The position numbers and the translations under genes were made by a program. DNA of 64,000 nt from UBA4744 sp963718995. Its GTDB lineage: Bacteria; Actinomycetota; Acidimicrobiia; Spongiisociales; UBA4744. The notes beneath the pieces were generated by a model. That model saw only the letters and a program-made list of their open reading frames with translations, was not told where the DNA came from and made no database searches. The DNA lies in NCBI GenBank assembly GCA_963718995.1, contig CAVRAP010000020.1, forward strand, positions 186,001-250,000, in the 5' to 3' direction. Shown here one piece after another: positions 26,587 to 35,269 of the stretch (its first letter is position 1; each line of letters starts with the position of its first letter).

Positions 26587-26614
26587 TTGCATTCGCAGGA
26601 GTCGCGTCTAGAGT
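26587..26614 (+). promoter_or_regulatory. Candidate promoter of the FemAB-like gene
   Basis: TTGCAT (26587-26592), a 16-base spacer and TAGAGT (26609-26614), about 60 bases before the proposed GTG start. Just upstream TGTGAC and GTCACA (26560-26565 and 26574-26579) form an inverted pair with an eight-base gap. The gene is alone on the plus strand in a divergent gap of 264 bases, so a promoter is required here. Confidence 0.4.
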
Positions 26615-26674
26615 GGGATCGGGCGGCAACCGACATCACTACTATCAGTGGTCGAGCTTTGGGAGGCGGGTCAG

Positions 26675-27892
26675 GTGCTGGACAAGGACGTATCGCGAGA
26701 ACCTTCAGGCGGGGACTCAAGTGACTCCTCTCTCGTTGATGTGTCGGCCGGACCCAGCCTCGCCAATGGTCGTCTCCACGCAACAGTCATCACAGATGAG
26801 GGCGGCTTCTCGGCGTCTCAGCTTCACGCCTGGGATAGCTTGGCAGAGGTCCACTCGAAACCTTTCTGTAGTCCCGCCTGGGCACTGGCCTGGTGGCGGA
26901 ACTGCTCCCCCGATCGAGCGAACCTCGCAGTTGTGGTCGTGGAGGATCAAGAAGGCACATTGATGGGGGTGGCGCCCTTCTACATTGACCGGCAAAAAGC
27001 CATCCCGACGATTCGGTTGTTGGGCTCCAAGGCGGCCTCGGGCGTCGATCTCTTGAGTGTCCCGGGCGAGGAGCGATCCGTGGCAGAGGCCATTGCCGGG
27101 GCTCTGCGGTCTCGAGGACGATGGACGACTGGCATCGTCTTCGATGGCGTGCCGACTACCTCGCCATGGCCCGCACTGTTGGGAGAAGTGTTCACGGATA
27201 GCAGCGTGCAGAAGCTGCCCCAGTGGCGTCAACTTGCACCGATCGTCCGTTGGTCGGGCGACAAGGAGAGTTGGGTCCAATCCCGGTCGTCCAATTTCCG
27301 CCAGCAGATGCGTCGCAAGACCCGTCAGTTCGAGAACGATGGCGGAAAGATGACGTTTCACAACCTTCCCGACGCGCCCACGATCGCCCGATTCGTTGAG
27401 CTGCATCTTGAGAATTGGAACGAACGCGGTGGTTCAGCAGTCCTCGGCCGGGGTTCCCAAGCCATGATCGCCGAGGCGGCGAGCGCACTTGGGCCGAAGG
27501 GCCGTTTTGCCCTTTGGACCATGGAAACGACTACCGAAACCGCCTGCTCGCTGGCCTTCATCAGCGCCGGTGATCGAGCCGAGTTCTGGCTGGGAGGATA
27601 CGACGAAGATTGGTCCCACCTGAGCCCTACGTTGATTGGTCTGTTTGCCGCCATCCAGGGCCTAGTCGACGATGGTTTCTCCCGGGTATCGCTCGGCTCC
27701 GGACCGCAACCCTACAAGTATCGATTCACCTCAGACGACCAGGAATTGGTATGGATAGCCGTTCCGACCAGCCTCTTCGCCCGGGGAGTTGCCCCCTTCA
27801 TGTTCCTCAGAGAGAGGTTGAGAAACTGGTTTGCGTCCCGCCTGTCCGACCGTTTCAAGCACCGCATCAAGGGAGTACTCCGCAAGGCATAA
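26675..27892 (+). CDS. FemAB/BioF2-like GNAT-fold acyltransferase
   Basis: A 405-residue protein with a BioF2-like (Acetyltransf_6, CelD-type) domain over about residues 170-345. The hallmark pieces are FRQQMRRKTRQFENDGG, FVELHLENWNERGG, the segment WTMETTTETACSLAFI and GYDEDWSHLSPTLIGLFAAI. Relatives transfer acyl or aminoacyl groups in exopolysaccharide, cellulose or cell-wall building. The start is placed at a GTG at 26675 preceded by GGGAGG; a GTG at 26648 is the alternative. The only plus-strand gene in the first 47 kb, convergent with rarA. The substrate cannot be told from sequence. Confidence 0.75.
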   Translation: MLDKDVSREPSGGDSSDSSLVDVSAGPSLANGRLHATVITDEGGFSASQLHAWDSLAEVHSKPFCSPAWALAWWRNCSPDRANLAVVVVEDQEGTLMGVAPFYIDRQKAIPTIRLLGSKAASGVDLLSVPGEERSVAEAIAGALRSRGRWTTGIVFDGVPTTSPWPALLGEVFTDSSVQKLPQWRQLAPIVRWSGDKESWVQSRSSNFRQQMRRKTRQFENDGGKMTFHNLPDAPTIARFVELHLENWNERGGSAVLGRGSQAMIAEAASALGPKGRFALWTMETTTETACSLAFISAGDRAEFWLGGYDEDWSHLSPTLIGLFAAIQGLVDDGFSRVSLGSGPQPYKYRFTSDDQELVWIAVPTSLFARGVAPFMFLRERLRNWFASRLSDRFKHRIKGVLRKA

Positions 27893-27991
27893 CAGTTCTT
27901 GCCTGCTCAGCTCAAGAAACAGGGATTGCCGGTGGCGAAACTGTCCGACCTCGCTAGCTAAGCGGTGAGGAAGCCCTTCGATCGGCAGGTG

Positions 27992-29323
27992 CTATCTGCC
28001 GCTCCTCCCCGTGCGCCGGTCGATTTCGGCAAGTCGGGTAGAGATCTCATTTTCGGAACCCTGCTCGTTCGGATGGAACAGAATCGTCCCGGCCAATTCG
28101 TCGGGGAGGTATTGCTGGGGAACGATGTGATCGGGATGATCGTGGGGATACCGGTAGCCGTCGCCATGCCCGAGCAGGGCGGCTCCCTGATACCCGCTGG
28201 AGCGGAGGTGGATCGGGACCTCGGCACCGGACGCATCGCCGATGGCTTGGCGGGCGGCTCCCATGGCCGTCTTCACCGAGTCAGACTTTGGTGCCGTAGC
28301 GAGATACAGAGTGGCCTGGCTGAGAGCGAAGGCCGCTTCCGGCAGACCAACGTAAGCAAGGGCTTGACCGGCAGTCACGGCGATGGTCAGTGCCTGCGAG
28401 TCGGCTAAGCCGATATCTTCGGAGGCGAACACGATCATGCGCCGGACAATGAACTCAGGGTCTTCGCCTGCCTCGATCATGGTGTGCAGCCAGTACAGCG
28501 AAGCGTCTGGATCAGAACCACGCATGCTCTTGATGAACGCAGAAATCACGTCATAGTGCTGATCGCCCGTCTTGTCATAGCGGACGATGCGCCGCTGCAG
28601 CGCTTCTTCAACATGTTCGAACGTGATGTGGTTATCCGCGGACCGAGCCAGGAAGGCCGCCATCTCCAGGGCATTTAACGCCAGTCGAGCGTCTCCCCCG
28701 CATCGTTCGGCAAGCGCCGTCCTGGCCTGGTCGTCGATGCTCAGGCCGAACGCTCCCAGACCCCGCGCCGCGTCGGCCAGAGCCCGGTCGATGAGACCGA
28801 TCACCGCCTCCGCTTTGAGTCCCTCCAATCGAAACAGCGTCGAACGGGAGATGAGGGGTGAGTTGACCTCAAAGAAAGGATTCTCCGTCGTCGCACCGAC
28901 CAGGACCAGCGTCCCGTCCTCGACCCCGGGCAGGAGCGCGTCCTGCTGCGATTTGCTGAATCGGTGGATCTCGTCGAGGAAGAGAACCGTGCGCCGATCT
29001 TCCTCTCCCAACCGTCGGCGAGCTCCGGCGAGAACGTCGCGTACGTCTTTGACACCCGCCGATGTTGCGGAAAGTTGCACGAAGTGGGCCTCCGATTGGG
29101 CGGCCACCAGACGGGCCAACGTGGTCTTGCCGGTGCCGGGCGGTCCCCACAACATCATCGAGACCGGCCGCCCTGCTTCGATCATGGTTCGAAACGCTGA
29201 GCCCGCCGCTACGAGGTGAGTCTGTCCGGCGATTTCGTCGAGGTTACGGGGCCTCATACGGGTGGCCAGAGGGGCTATTTCGGCCTGACGCGCCTCGCGA
29301 TGTGCGGCGAAGAGGTCATCCAT
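27992..29323 (-). CDS. rarA: Replication-associated recombination protein A (RarA/MgsA)
   Basis: AAA+ ATPase acting at stalled replication forks, related to clamp-loader subunits. From the ATG at 29323 the protein has 443 residues, with MRPRNLDEIAGQ (23-34), Walker A GPPGTGKTTLA (60-70), Walker B LFLDEIHRF near 118, sensor ATTENPFFEV and a C-terminal domain with HYDVISAFIKSMRGSDPDAS, the family signature. An upstream in-frame extension inside aspS is rejected. Overlaps the end of aspS by eight bases. Confidence 0.94.
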   Translation of the reverse strand: MDDLFAAHREARQAEIAPLATRMRPRNLDEIAGQTHLVAAGSAFRTMIEAGRPVSMMLWGPPGTGKTTLARLVAAQSEAHFVQLSATSAGVKDVRDVLAGARRRLGEEDRRTVLFLDEIHRFSKSQQDALLPGVEDGTLVLVGATTENPFFEVNSPLISRSTLFRLEGLKAEAVIGLIDRALADAARGLGAFGLSIDDQARTALAERCGGDARLALNALEMAAFLARSADNHITFEHVEEALQRRIVRYDKTGDQHYDVISAFIKSMRGSDPDASLYWLHTMIEAGEDPEFIVRRMIVFASEDIGLADSQALTIAVTAGQALAYVGLPEAAFALSQATLYLATAPKSDSVKTAMGAARQAIGDASGAEVPIHLRSSGYQGAALLGHGDGYRYPHDHPDHIVPQQYLPDELAGTILFHPNEQGSENEISTRLAEIDRRTGRSGR

Positions 29324-31110
29324 CTTCCGGATCCGGATCCTCCGGATCAAGGCCGACGCGCAGTTCGATGCCCAGTTCGGCCAATTGCGTCGCATCTACC
29401 GCAGTGGGTGATCCGGTCATCGGATCGAGACCCGTCTGGGTCTTGGGGAAGGGAATGACATCGCGAATGCTCGTTTCCTGTTGCAGGATCGCCAGGAAGC
29501 GGTCCACCCCGAGCGCGAAGCCGGCATGCGGGGGTGTCCCAAATCGCAACGCCTTGACGAACCATCCGAACCGCCGCTCTGCTTCTTCCGCGGAGATGCC
29601 GAGTATCTCGAATACCTCTTGCTGAACAGCGGGGTCGTGGATCCGGACCGAGCCGGAACCGAGTTCGCTGCCGTTCAGAACGAGGTCGTATGCCTTGGCA
29701 ATCGCCGTGCGAGGTCGTTCGCGGCATCTCGGTCAGATCGACGGGCGCCGTGAACGGATGATGGGAAGGTGCCAGGCCGCCCCCCTCCACTTCATCGAAC
29801 ACGGGGAAGTCGATCACCCAGAGAAAGTTCAGTTCGTCGTGGCCGGCGGGTTTGCCGAGCTGGAGGCGCAATTGCCCGAGCACGTGGGCGGCAATCGGGG
29901 CCGTATCGGCGACCAGCAGCAGGAGATCGCCCGGTTGACCAGACAGCTGCTCGATGACCCCGGCAGTTTCGGCTTCCGATAGGAACTTCGCCGTAGGGGA
30001 ACGCAGCGTTCCACCATCCTCAACCACGGCCGAAACCAGCCCTTTGGCGCCCAGTTCCTTTGCCCTCGTAGCCAAGCCATCCAGCTGAGATCGGGACATG
30101 TCCTGCTGTCCGGCATTCAGTGCACGGATCACTCCCCCGGCCTCGAGCGTGGCCGAGAACGCCCGAAACTCCGTGTGCGCAAAAACGACCGAGAGATCGG
30201 AGATCTCCATGCCAAAACGGGCGTCCGGCTTGTCGGTTCCGTAGCGGAGCAAGGCTTCGGCGTAGGTCAGTCGGGCAAACGGCACGTCCAGGGTGATCCC
30301 CCGCAGCCGTTTGACGACGGCTTGCACGACAGCTTCGAATGTGTCGAAGACGCCTTCTCGACCCCAGAATGCTCCCTCAACGTCTAGTTGGGTGAATTCG
30401 AGCTGGCGATCGCTCCGGAAGTCTTCGTCGCGGTAGCACCTGGCAATTTGGTAGTACCGGTCGACGCCCCCGACCATCAGCAACTGCTTGAAGAGCTGCG
30501 GGGATTGAGGCAACGCGTAGAAGTCGCCGCGGCGGAGCCTGCTCGGCACCAGCATGTCCCGGGCGCCCTCCGGAGTGGAGCGAATCAGCGTGGGGGTTTC
30601 CACCTCCAGAAACCCGCGTTCGTGCAAAACGCTCCGCATCTCCGCCGCAGCCAGGGACCTGGCCCGGAGGTTGTTCGCCATGCGCGGTCGCCGGAGGTCC
30701 AGGTAGCGATACTCCAAACGGAGCCGCTCATCTGCTTCGGCTCGATCGTCGATGATGAACGGAAGGGGCTCTGACCTGCTCAGGACCTCGAGTTGATCGG
30801 CCGCAAGCTCGACTCGCCCGGTCGCCATATCCGGATTCTCCATACCTTCCGGGCGGAGTTGCACCGTACCTTCGACGGTGATGCAGAACTCCATCCGCAG
30901 GTCGCGAGCGTCCGGCACGTCGCCAGGGTCGATCAGTACCTGCACCAAACCGGAAGCATCGCGGAGATCGAAGAAGTACACGCCCCCCTGATCGCGGCGT
31001 CTCGCCACCCAACCGGCCAGGCGGACTCGTTCGCCTACCTTCGCCTCGGAAAGGTCGGCTGCGTATGCAGTTCGAAACGGCTGCTCGCCGCCTACAGCCG
31101 TTGGGCCCAT
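29316..31110 (-). CDS. aspS: Aspartyl-tRNA synthetase; frameshifted as read
   Basis: Charges tRNA with aspartate (bacterial type with GAD insert). Up to about residue 465 the frame has the anticodon-binding OB fold, motif 1, the flipping-loop region QSPQLFKQLLM, motif 2 RCYRDEDFRSDRQLEFTQLD and the GAD insert through HHPFTAPVDL. The remaining part (AYDLVLNGSELGSGSVRIHD, FVKALRFGTPPHAGFALGVD, motif 3 and RDVIPFPKTQTG) is in another frame. The change lies within about 29700-29730 and equals one extra base. The corrected product has about 597 residues, the normal length. Whether the enzyme discriminates tRNA-Asn cannot be judged. Confidence 0.9.
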
Positions 31111-32318
31111 GCTTCAACCTCCTCAGTCGAAATGATCTCTTGAACACCACTGGTCAGGTCCTTGGCGACCACCCGGTTCTCGGTCCACTCGTCGCCGACC
31201 ACCAGAGCTCCAGCCGCTCCCCTGCGGTCTGCTGCCCGAAACTGGGCTTTGACAGAGCGGCCCTCAACATCCATGTCCACCCGCAACCCCCGCCGCCGCA
31301 AGTCGGAAACGAACCGTACCGCCTCGAGGTACCGCTCCCCTGCCACGACCACGAAAAGGTCGAGCGGCTTCTTTTCCTCTTCAGATTCGACCGTCAAGAC
31401 AATTCGGTCCAGTCCGAGGGCGAAACCGACCCCGGGAACCCGCCGTCCCCCCAATAACTCCGCCAACCCGTCGTAGCGACCCCCACCGCCCACTGCGTTC
31501 TGAGCGGCGTCCAGGTCGGTTGCCACGTACTCAAAGGCGGTGCGTTCGTAGTAGTCGAGGCCTCTCACCAGGCGGGGGGCTGCGACAAAAGGGACCTCGA
31601 GCCGGGTGAGGATGGCCAGCACCGTTTGGTGGTGGGTAGCGCAATCGGCACAAAGATGATCTGCCGGAGCAGGCGCATCCAGGAGCAAGGGGGAACAGAT
31701 CTTACAGTCGAGCACTCGCATGGGGTTAGTTTCGAGCCGGCGCAGACTGTCGTCGCACAGCACGTCGCGATGCATCTCCAGGTAGGCGGTGAGGAGTTCG
31801 AGGTACGCAGGCCGGCATTCGGCATCGCCGATCGAGTTGACCTGAACGCTCAATCCCGGCACCCCCGCGTCCATCAGGTACCGGTATCCCAGTTCGATCA
31901 CTTCGGCGTCGGCGGCCGCGGCCCGCGAGCCGAGGTATTCAACGCCAACCTGATAGAACTGGCGGCGGCGTCCCGCTTGCGGTCGCTCGTATCGGAACAT
32001 GGGGCCTGAGTACGCTCCTTTCAGGGTGCCCTCTGCACCGGCTTCAAGGAATGCCCTGACCACGGGGGCGGTCCCCTCGGGACGGAGCGTCAAAGACCGT
32101 CCGCCTTTGTCTTCAAAGGTGTACATCTGCTTCTCGACGACCTCGGTCCCCTCCCCAACACCTCGCGCGAATACGTCCGTGGCTTCGAAGATCGGGGTCT
32201 GTACCAGGTCGTAGCCGTAGCGGGCTGCCCAGTCTTCCCAGGACAACAACAGTTTCCGCCAGATATGGGAGGCGGGCGGAAGGAGGTCGTCGGTGCCTTT
32301 TGGTGCGCGAAACGTCAT
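31092..32318 (-). CDS. hisS: Histidyl-tRNA synthetase
   Basis: Class II synthetase of 408 residues. The start FRAPKGTDDLLP matches the family. Motif 2 contains GPMFRYERPQAGRRRQFYQ, and the histidine-specific LVRGLDYYERTAFEY and GGGGRYDGL motifs follow, then motif 3 GVGFALGLDR. The C-terminal anticodon domain ends RVVAKDLTSGVQ. Overlaps aspS by 19 bases; the MBL-hisS-aspS-rarA order is common in Actinomycetota. Confidence 0.95.
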   Translation of the reverse strand: MTFRAPKGTDDLLPPASHIWRKLLLSWEDWAARYGYDLVQTPIFEATDVFARGVGEGTEVVEKQMYTFEDKGGRSLTLRPEGTAPVVRAFLEAGAEGTLKGAYSGPMFRYERPQAGRRRQFYQVGVEYLGSRAAAADAEVIELGYRYLMDAGVPGLSVQVNSIGDAECRPAYLELLTAYLEMHRDVLCDDSLRRLETNPMRVLDCKICSPLLLDAPAPADHLCADCATHHQTVLAILTRLEVPFVAAPRLVRGLDYYERTAFEYVATDLDAAQNAVGGGGRYDGLAELLGGRRVPGVGFALGLDRIVLTVESEEEKKPLDLFVVVAGERYLEAVRFVSDLRRRGLRVDMDVEGRSVKAQFRAADRRGAAGALVVGDEWTENRVVAKDLTSGVQEIISTEEVEAWAQRL

Positions 32319-32966
32319 TCAGATCAACTCTTGTAGAAAAGGATTGGTGCGGCGTTCACGGGCCAGGGTAGTCGTGGGCCCGTGACCCGGATACACCTGC
32401 ACCTCGTCGTCGAGTGGCAGCACTTTGCTTCGCATGCTTTCCATCAGCTTGTCGTGATTGCCACCGGGCAGGTCGGTGCGGCCGATCGATCCGGCGAAAA
32501 GATGATCGCCGGAAAACAGTACGCCCTCCTGCCGGATCAAAAAGCAACAGTGACCGGGGGTGTGGCCGGGGGTATGCAAGACCTCGAGGTCGATACCCGC
32601 CAGACTGAGGCCCTGGCCGTCGTGCAGCGACAGCCGATGGATCGGGGGCGAGAAATCGCCCGCCGGAACCATGCCGAAGAGCATGCGCAACTGTCCGAGC
32701 GGATCCAAAGTGAGGTAATCGTCATCGGGATGCACGTAGGCATCGATCCCGGTCGCGCCGACGACGATCCCCGCGCCACCGGTGTGATCGATATGTCCGT
32801 GGGTCAGCAGCAAAGCCACCGGTGTCACCCTGTGTTCAGCCAGCAGATCAAGAACGCCAGCCGGATCAGGTGGGGCGTCGATCAGAACCCCGGGTCCCCC
32901 CGCCTCGGGGGCTATGACCCAGCAGTTGGTTTCGGCCAGCCACAACGATTTGGTGGCGATCAGCAA
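32319..32966 (-). CDS. MBL-fold metallo-hydrolase, glyoxalase II-like
   Basis: Metallo-beta-lactamase-fold enzyme with the binuclear metal motif THGHIDHTGG (HxHxDH at 56-61), the second histidine motif LHTPGHTPGHCCF, Asp in FSGDHLFAGSIGRTDLPGG and the final His in VYPGHGPTTTL. The pattern matches the hydroxyacylglutathione-hydrolase-like branch usually found between relA and hisS in Actinomycetota; the natural substrate is unknown. I start at a TTG at 32966, 7 bases after GGAGG, as family members begin there. An ATG-type start at 33023 would add 19 unlikely residues. A short inverted repeat (32977-32993) lies just upstream. Confidence 0.85.
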   Translation of the reverse strand: MLIATKSLWLAETNCWVIAPEAGGPGVLIDAPPDPAGVLDLLAEHRVTPVALLLTHGHIDHTGGAGIVVGATGIDAYVHPDDDYLTLDPLGQLRMLFGMVPAGDFSPPIHRLSLHDGQGLSLAGIDLEVLHTPGHTPGHCCFLIRQEGVLFSGDHLFAGSIGRTDLPGGNHDKLMESMRSKVLPLDDEVQVYPGHGPTTTLARERRTNPFLQELI

Positions 32967-33030
32967 AAGAACCCCTCCCGATGTGAAATCGGGGTCAGCG
33001 TAGTTCAGCCGGGACCGGCCCAACGGTCTC

Positions 33031-34590
33031 CTACGGTTTCGCCCAGTCCGGCAGCGGCAACTCGGTCCAGTCTTCGTAGGACCAGTCGTTCACGAGCAGC
33101 GGGAAGAACGGTGGGCGCAGGTACTTGAATCGCTCGTCGAAACCGTACTCGGCGTAGGGAAAGGCGCCCGAGATCGCCCCGGTGTCGCGGGTGGCGATCG
33201 ACCCCTTTGTGTACAGCGTCGATCCGGACGGCGTCAGCCCATGGGCCCGCCATTTGTTGTACTGACCGAGGAGAGCGGCGTTAATGTAGAACTTCTTGTC
33301 CGCGCCGGTTGCCTCCCCGTTGATGATGACCTCATCGGACGCAATCAACCCGAGCGTATCGACCGAGTTGGGATCGTCGTACGTGGTGTCTGCATTCAGG
33401 ATCAGATTCTTCTTGTCCGTCACCGATCCGGCGTAGACGGTGAGTGATCCTTTCAGAATCGCCTCGCTAAATCCGTCTCCCAGAATACGATCGTTGAAGT
33501 CACCGCTCCAGAAATTTCGATCGCCGATCACCACGTCACGGTTCGCCCACACCACACCGTTGGCGGGAACGTCTTCCGTCCAGCAACTGGCGCTGTTCCA
33601 TTCGGCATCGTTGCCGTTGGTCCACCACCATGTCTCATTGTGGTTGTTGGTGTTCTTGCATATTTCAAGTTTTCCGACGCCACCGGTCACGAAGGGATGA
33701 ATGCGCCATCCTTCGGCGTCCGCGTCGTCAAGGCACAACCCACCGCCACACGCTGCCGCTTTGAGGGTGTCGAGATCGTCCCAGAAGTCATTGAAATCGA
33801 GCGGCTGCGGAAAGGCGTCGCGAATGTCGTTGTACGACCCGCTGGGGGTCGTCTCCCACCCTTCGGCTCCGTCCTCCCAGTCCGGCGGACTGGTGATCTT
33901 GTCCTCTGCAAACACATCCGCGTGAGCTTCGCCGTTTGCTCCGTAGTTGACGTGACCGCCCGAATAGACCCGGCCCCAGGTCGTCCGATTCGCACCGTAA
34001 TTCAGATCGTTCTCGGTAACTCGATAGAACTCGGATAGAGCGGTTGCCTGAATGGTTGCCGAGATGGCACGCCGGTGTACCCAATCGCCCCTCTTCCCGA
34101 CCACCAGCACTTCGAGCGGGCCCGCGCCGGGCGGGGAGACCTCTAGCAACACTCCGATATCGTCGCGAGCGGCGGCCACAGTCCCGTCAAGAACCGGGTG
34201 GACGTACCAGTACAGATCGGGATTGCCATCTCCGTCACGGTCCGGGTCCTCGTATGTCCAAACTTCGCAATCGCTCCAAGGCCAGGCCTTGCCGGGTTGG
34301 ACGGCCGGTTGACCGTACCCGGCCGAAGCGGGCTTGTCGCACACGCGGGCGTGCTCGCCTTCATCCACCCAGTGGATGAAGTACAGCGGATCTACTGTCA
34401 GCTTGGCTGCATACCGCTCCAACATGGCCTCGGCTCCCGCCACAACCACATCCTCGCGGGCCTGAAACTCAGATTGTTGCCGCTGGGTGACCGCTTGGCG
34501 CAGCAACAGGGCGGTGAACATGCTGAGCATGAGAATGGTCACCAGCACGGTGGCCAACGCCAGGCCCGAATCGTTACGAAGCCGGCGCAT
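33031..34590 (-). CDS. Large PilX-like exported pilus protein
   Basis: A 519-residue protein with a basic start (MRRLRNDSG), one hydrophobic helix (LALATVLVTILMLSMFTALLL) and a long exported body. The N-terminus resembles PilX-type minor pilins, which have a leader ending in Gly but here no Glu at position 5. The body is rich in Asp, Trp and Asn, includes a DPDRDGDGNPDLYWY calcium-loop-like segment and cysteines (CGGGLC, ICK, CW). The C-terminal part repeats short turns typical of beta-helix folds. Downstream of two other minor-pilin-like genes with a 17-base overlap. The role is inferred as pilus tip or priming component. Confidence 0.6.
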   Translation of the reverse strand: MRRLRNDSGLALATVLVTILMLSMFTALLLRQAVTQRQQSEFQAREDVVVAGAEAMLERYAAKLTVDPLYFIHWVDEGEHARVCDKPASAGYGQPAVQPGKAWPWSDCEVWTYEDPDRDGDGNPDLYWYVHPVLDGTVAAARDDIGVLLEVSPPGAGPLEVLVVGKRGDWVHRRAISATIQATALSEFYRVTENDLNYGANRTTWGRVYSGGHVNYGANGEAHADVFAEDKITSPPDWEDGAEGWETTPSGSYNDIRDAFPQPLDFNDFWDDLDTLKAAACGGGLCLDDADAEGWRIHPFVTGGVGKLEICKNTNNHNETWWWTNGNDAEWNSASCWTEDVPANGVVWANRDVVIGDRNFWSGDFNDRILGDGFSEAILKGSLTVYAGSVTDKKNLILNADTTYDDPNSVDTLGLIASDEVIINGEATGADKKFYINAALLGQYNKWRAHGLTPSGSTLYTKGSIATRDTGAISGAFPYAEYGFDERFKYLRPPFFPLLVNDWSYEDWTELPLPDWAKP

Positions 34591-35269
34591 TACGCAACCT
34601 CACTTCTTCATGGATCTCATAGTCACCGGGGTTTTCCTTGACGCTGGGATTGACCCGGAGATCGATGACGACCAACGGGAACTTGCAGCGACTCACCGGG
34701 TCGCAAGCGGCGATCGTCGTCCGTGCCGCAGGGGTCCCCACCCAGCGCACCCCGTGAAAGAGCGGTCCGCTGGTGAGGTAGGGATCGGCCAGCACTGCGG
34801 TGAGGAGGACCTCTTGACGCTGCACATCGTTGAGCGCGTAAGTGAACAGGGGTGGCACCGAGGCCGGATCGGCTTTGACCACCGTCCGTTGCAGATCGCA
34901 GGATCCTCCGTTGTTGCCATTCGTGCAGTTGATCAACTCGTAGATGTGCTTCTCGGGAAGACCGTCGAGCGGGAGCCGGTCGCTGAAGAAAGTGAGCTTG
35001 TTCCAGGCCATTTCCAGGACGGGTACCGCCGTGGCGGCTCCGGATGGCGGAACAGCTTGTCGGAGCTCGACCACCATCTCGCGGATGACCGGGCGCACCT
35101 CGCGTTCGGCATCGCTCAAAGCCAGCTGGGTTTCAACGTTGTTGAAGAAGCCCATCAGCAGGGAGGTGAGCGAAGCCAGGGCGATGCCCATGACCACGAC
35201 GGTGACCGCCAGCTCGGTGAGGGTCACGCCCCGCTGATCGTTGTGGAGGAATTTCAGCATGCGCATCAT
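34574..35269 (-). CDS. PilW/PulJ-like minor pseudopilin
   Basis: A 231-residue protein with a class III prepilin leader: MMRMLKFLHNDQRG followed by VTLTELAVTVVVMGIALASL, cleaved after Gly14, with Glu at mature position 5. The globular part has two disulfide candidates (INCTNG/SCDLQ and AACD/SRCKF). The start ATG at 35269 overlaps the stop of the PilV-like gene (ATGA), so they are coupled. Likely processed by the prepilin peptidase at 14.2-15.0 kb. Specific subunit identity (PilW versus PulJ) is not determinable. Confidence 0.7.
   Translation of the reverse strand: MMRMLKFLHNDQRGVTLTELAVTVVVMGIALASLTSLLMGFFNNVETQLALSDAEREVRPVIREMVVELRQAVPPSGAATAVPVLEMAWNKLTFFSDRLPLDGLPEKHIYELINCTNGNNGGSCDLQRTVVKADPASVPPLFTYALNDVQRQEVLLTAVLADPYLTSGPLFHGVRWVGTPAARTTIAACDPVSRCKFPLVVIDLRVNPSVKENPGDYEIHEEVRLRNAPAS

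Noticed and set aside
26216..26629. 137-residue version of the protein upstream of alaS
   Set aside because: The extra 73 residues have no conserved pattern; the family starts at MFKRIWW (26410).
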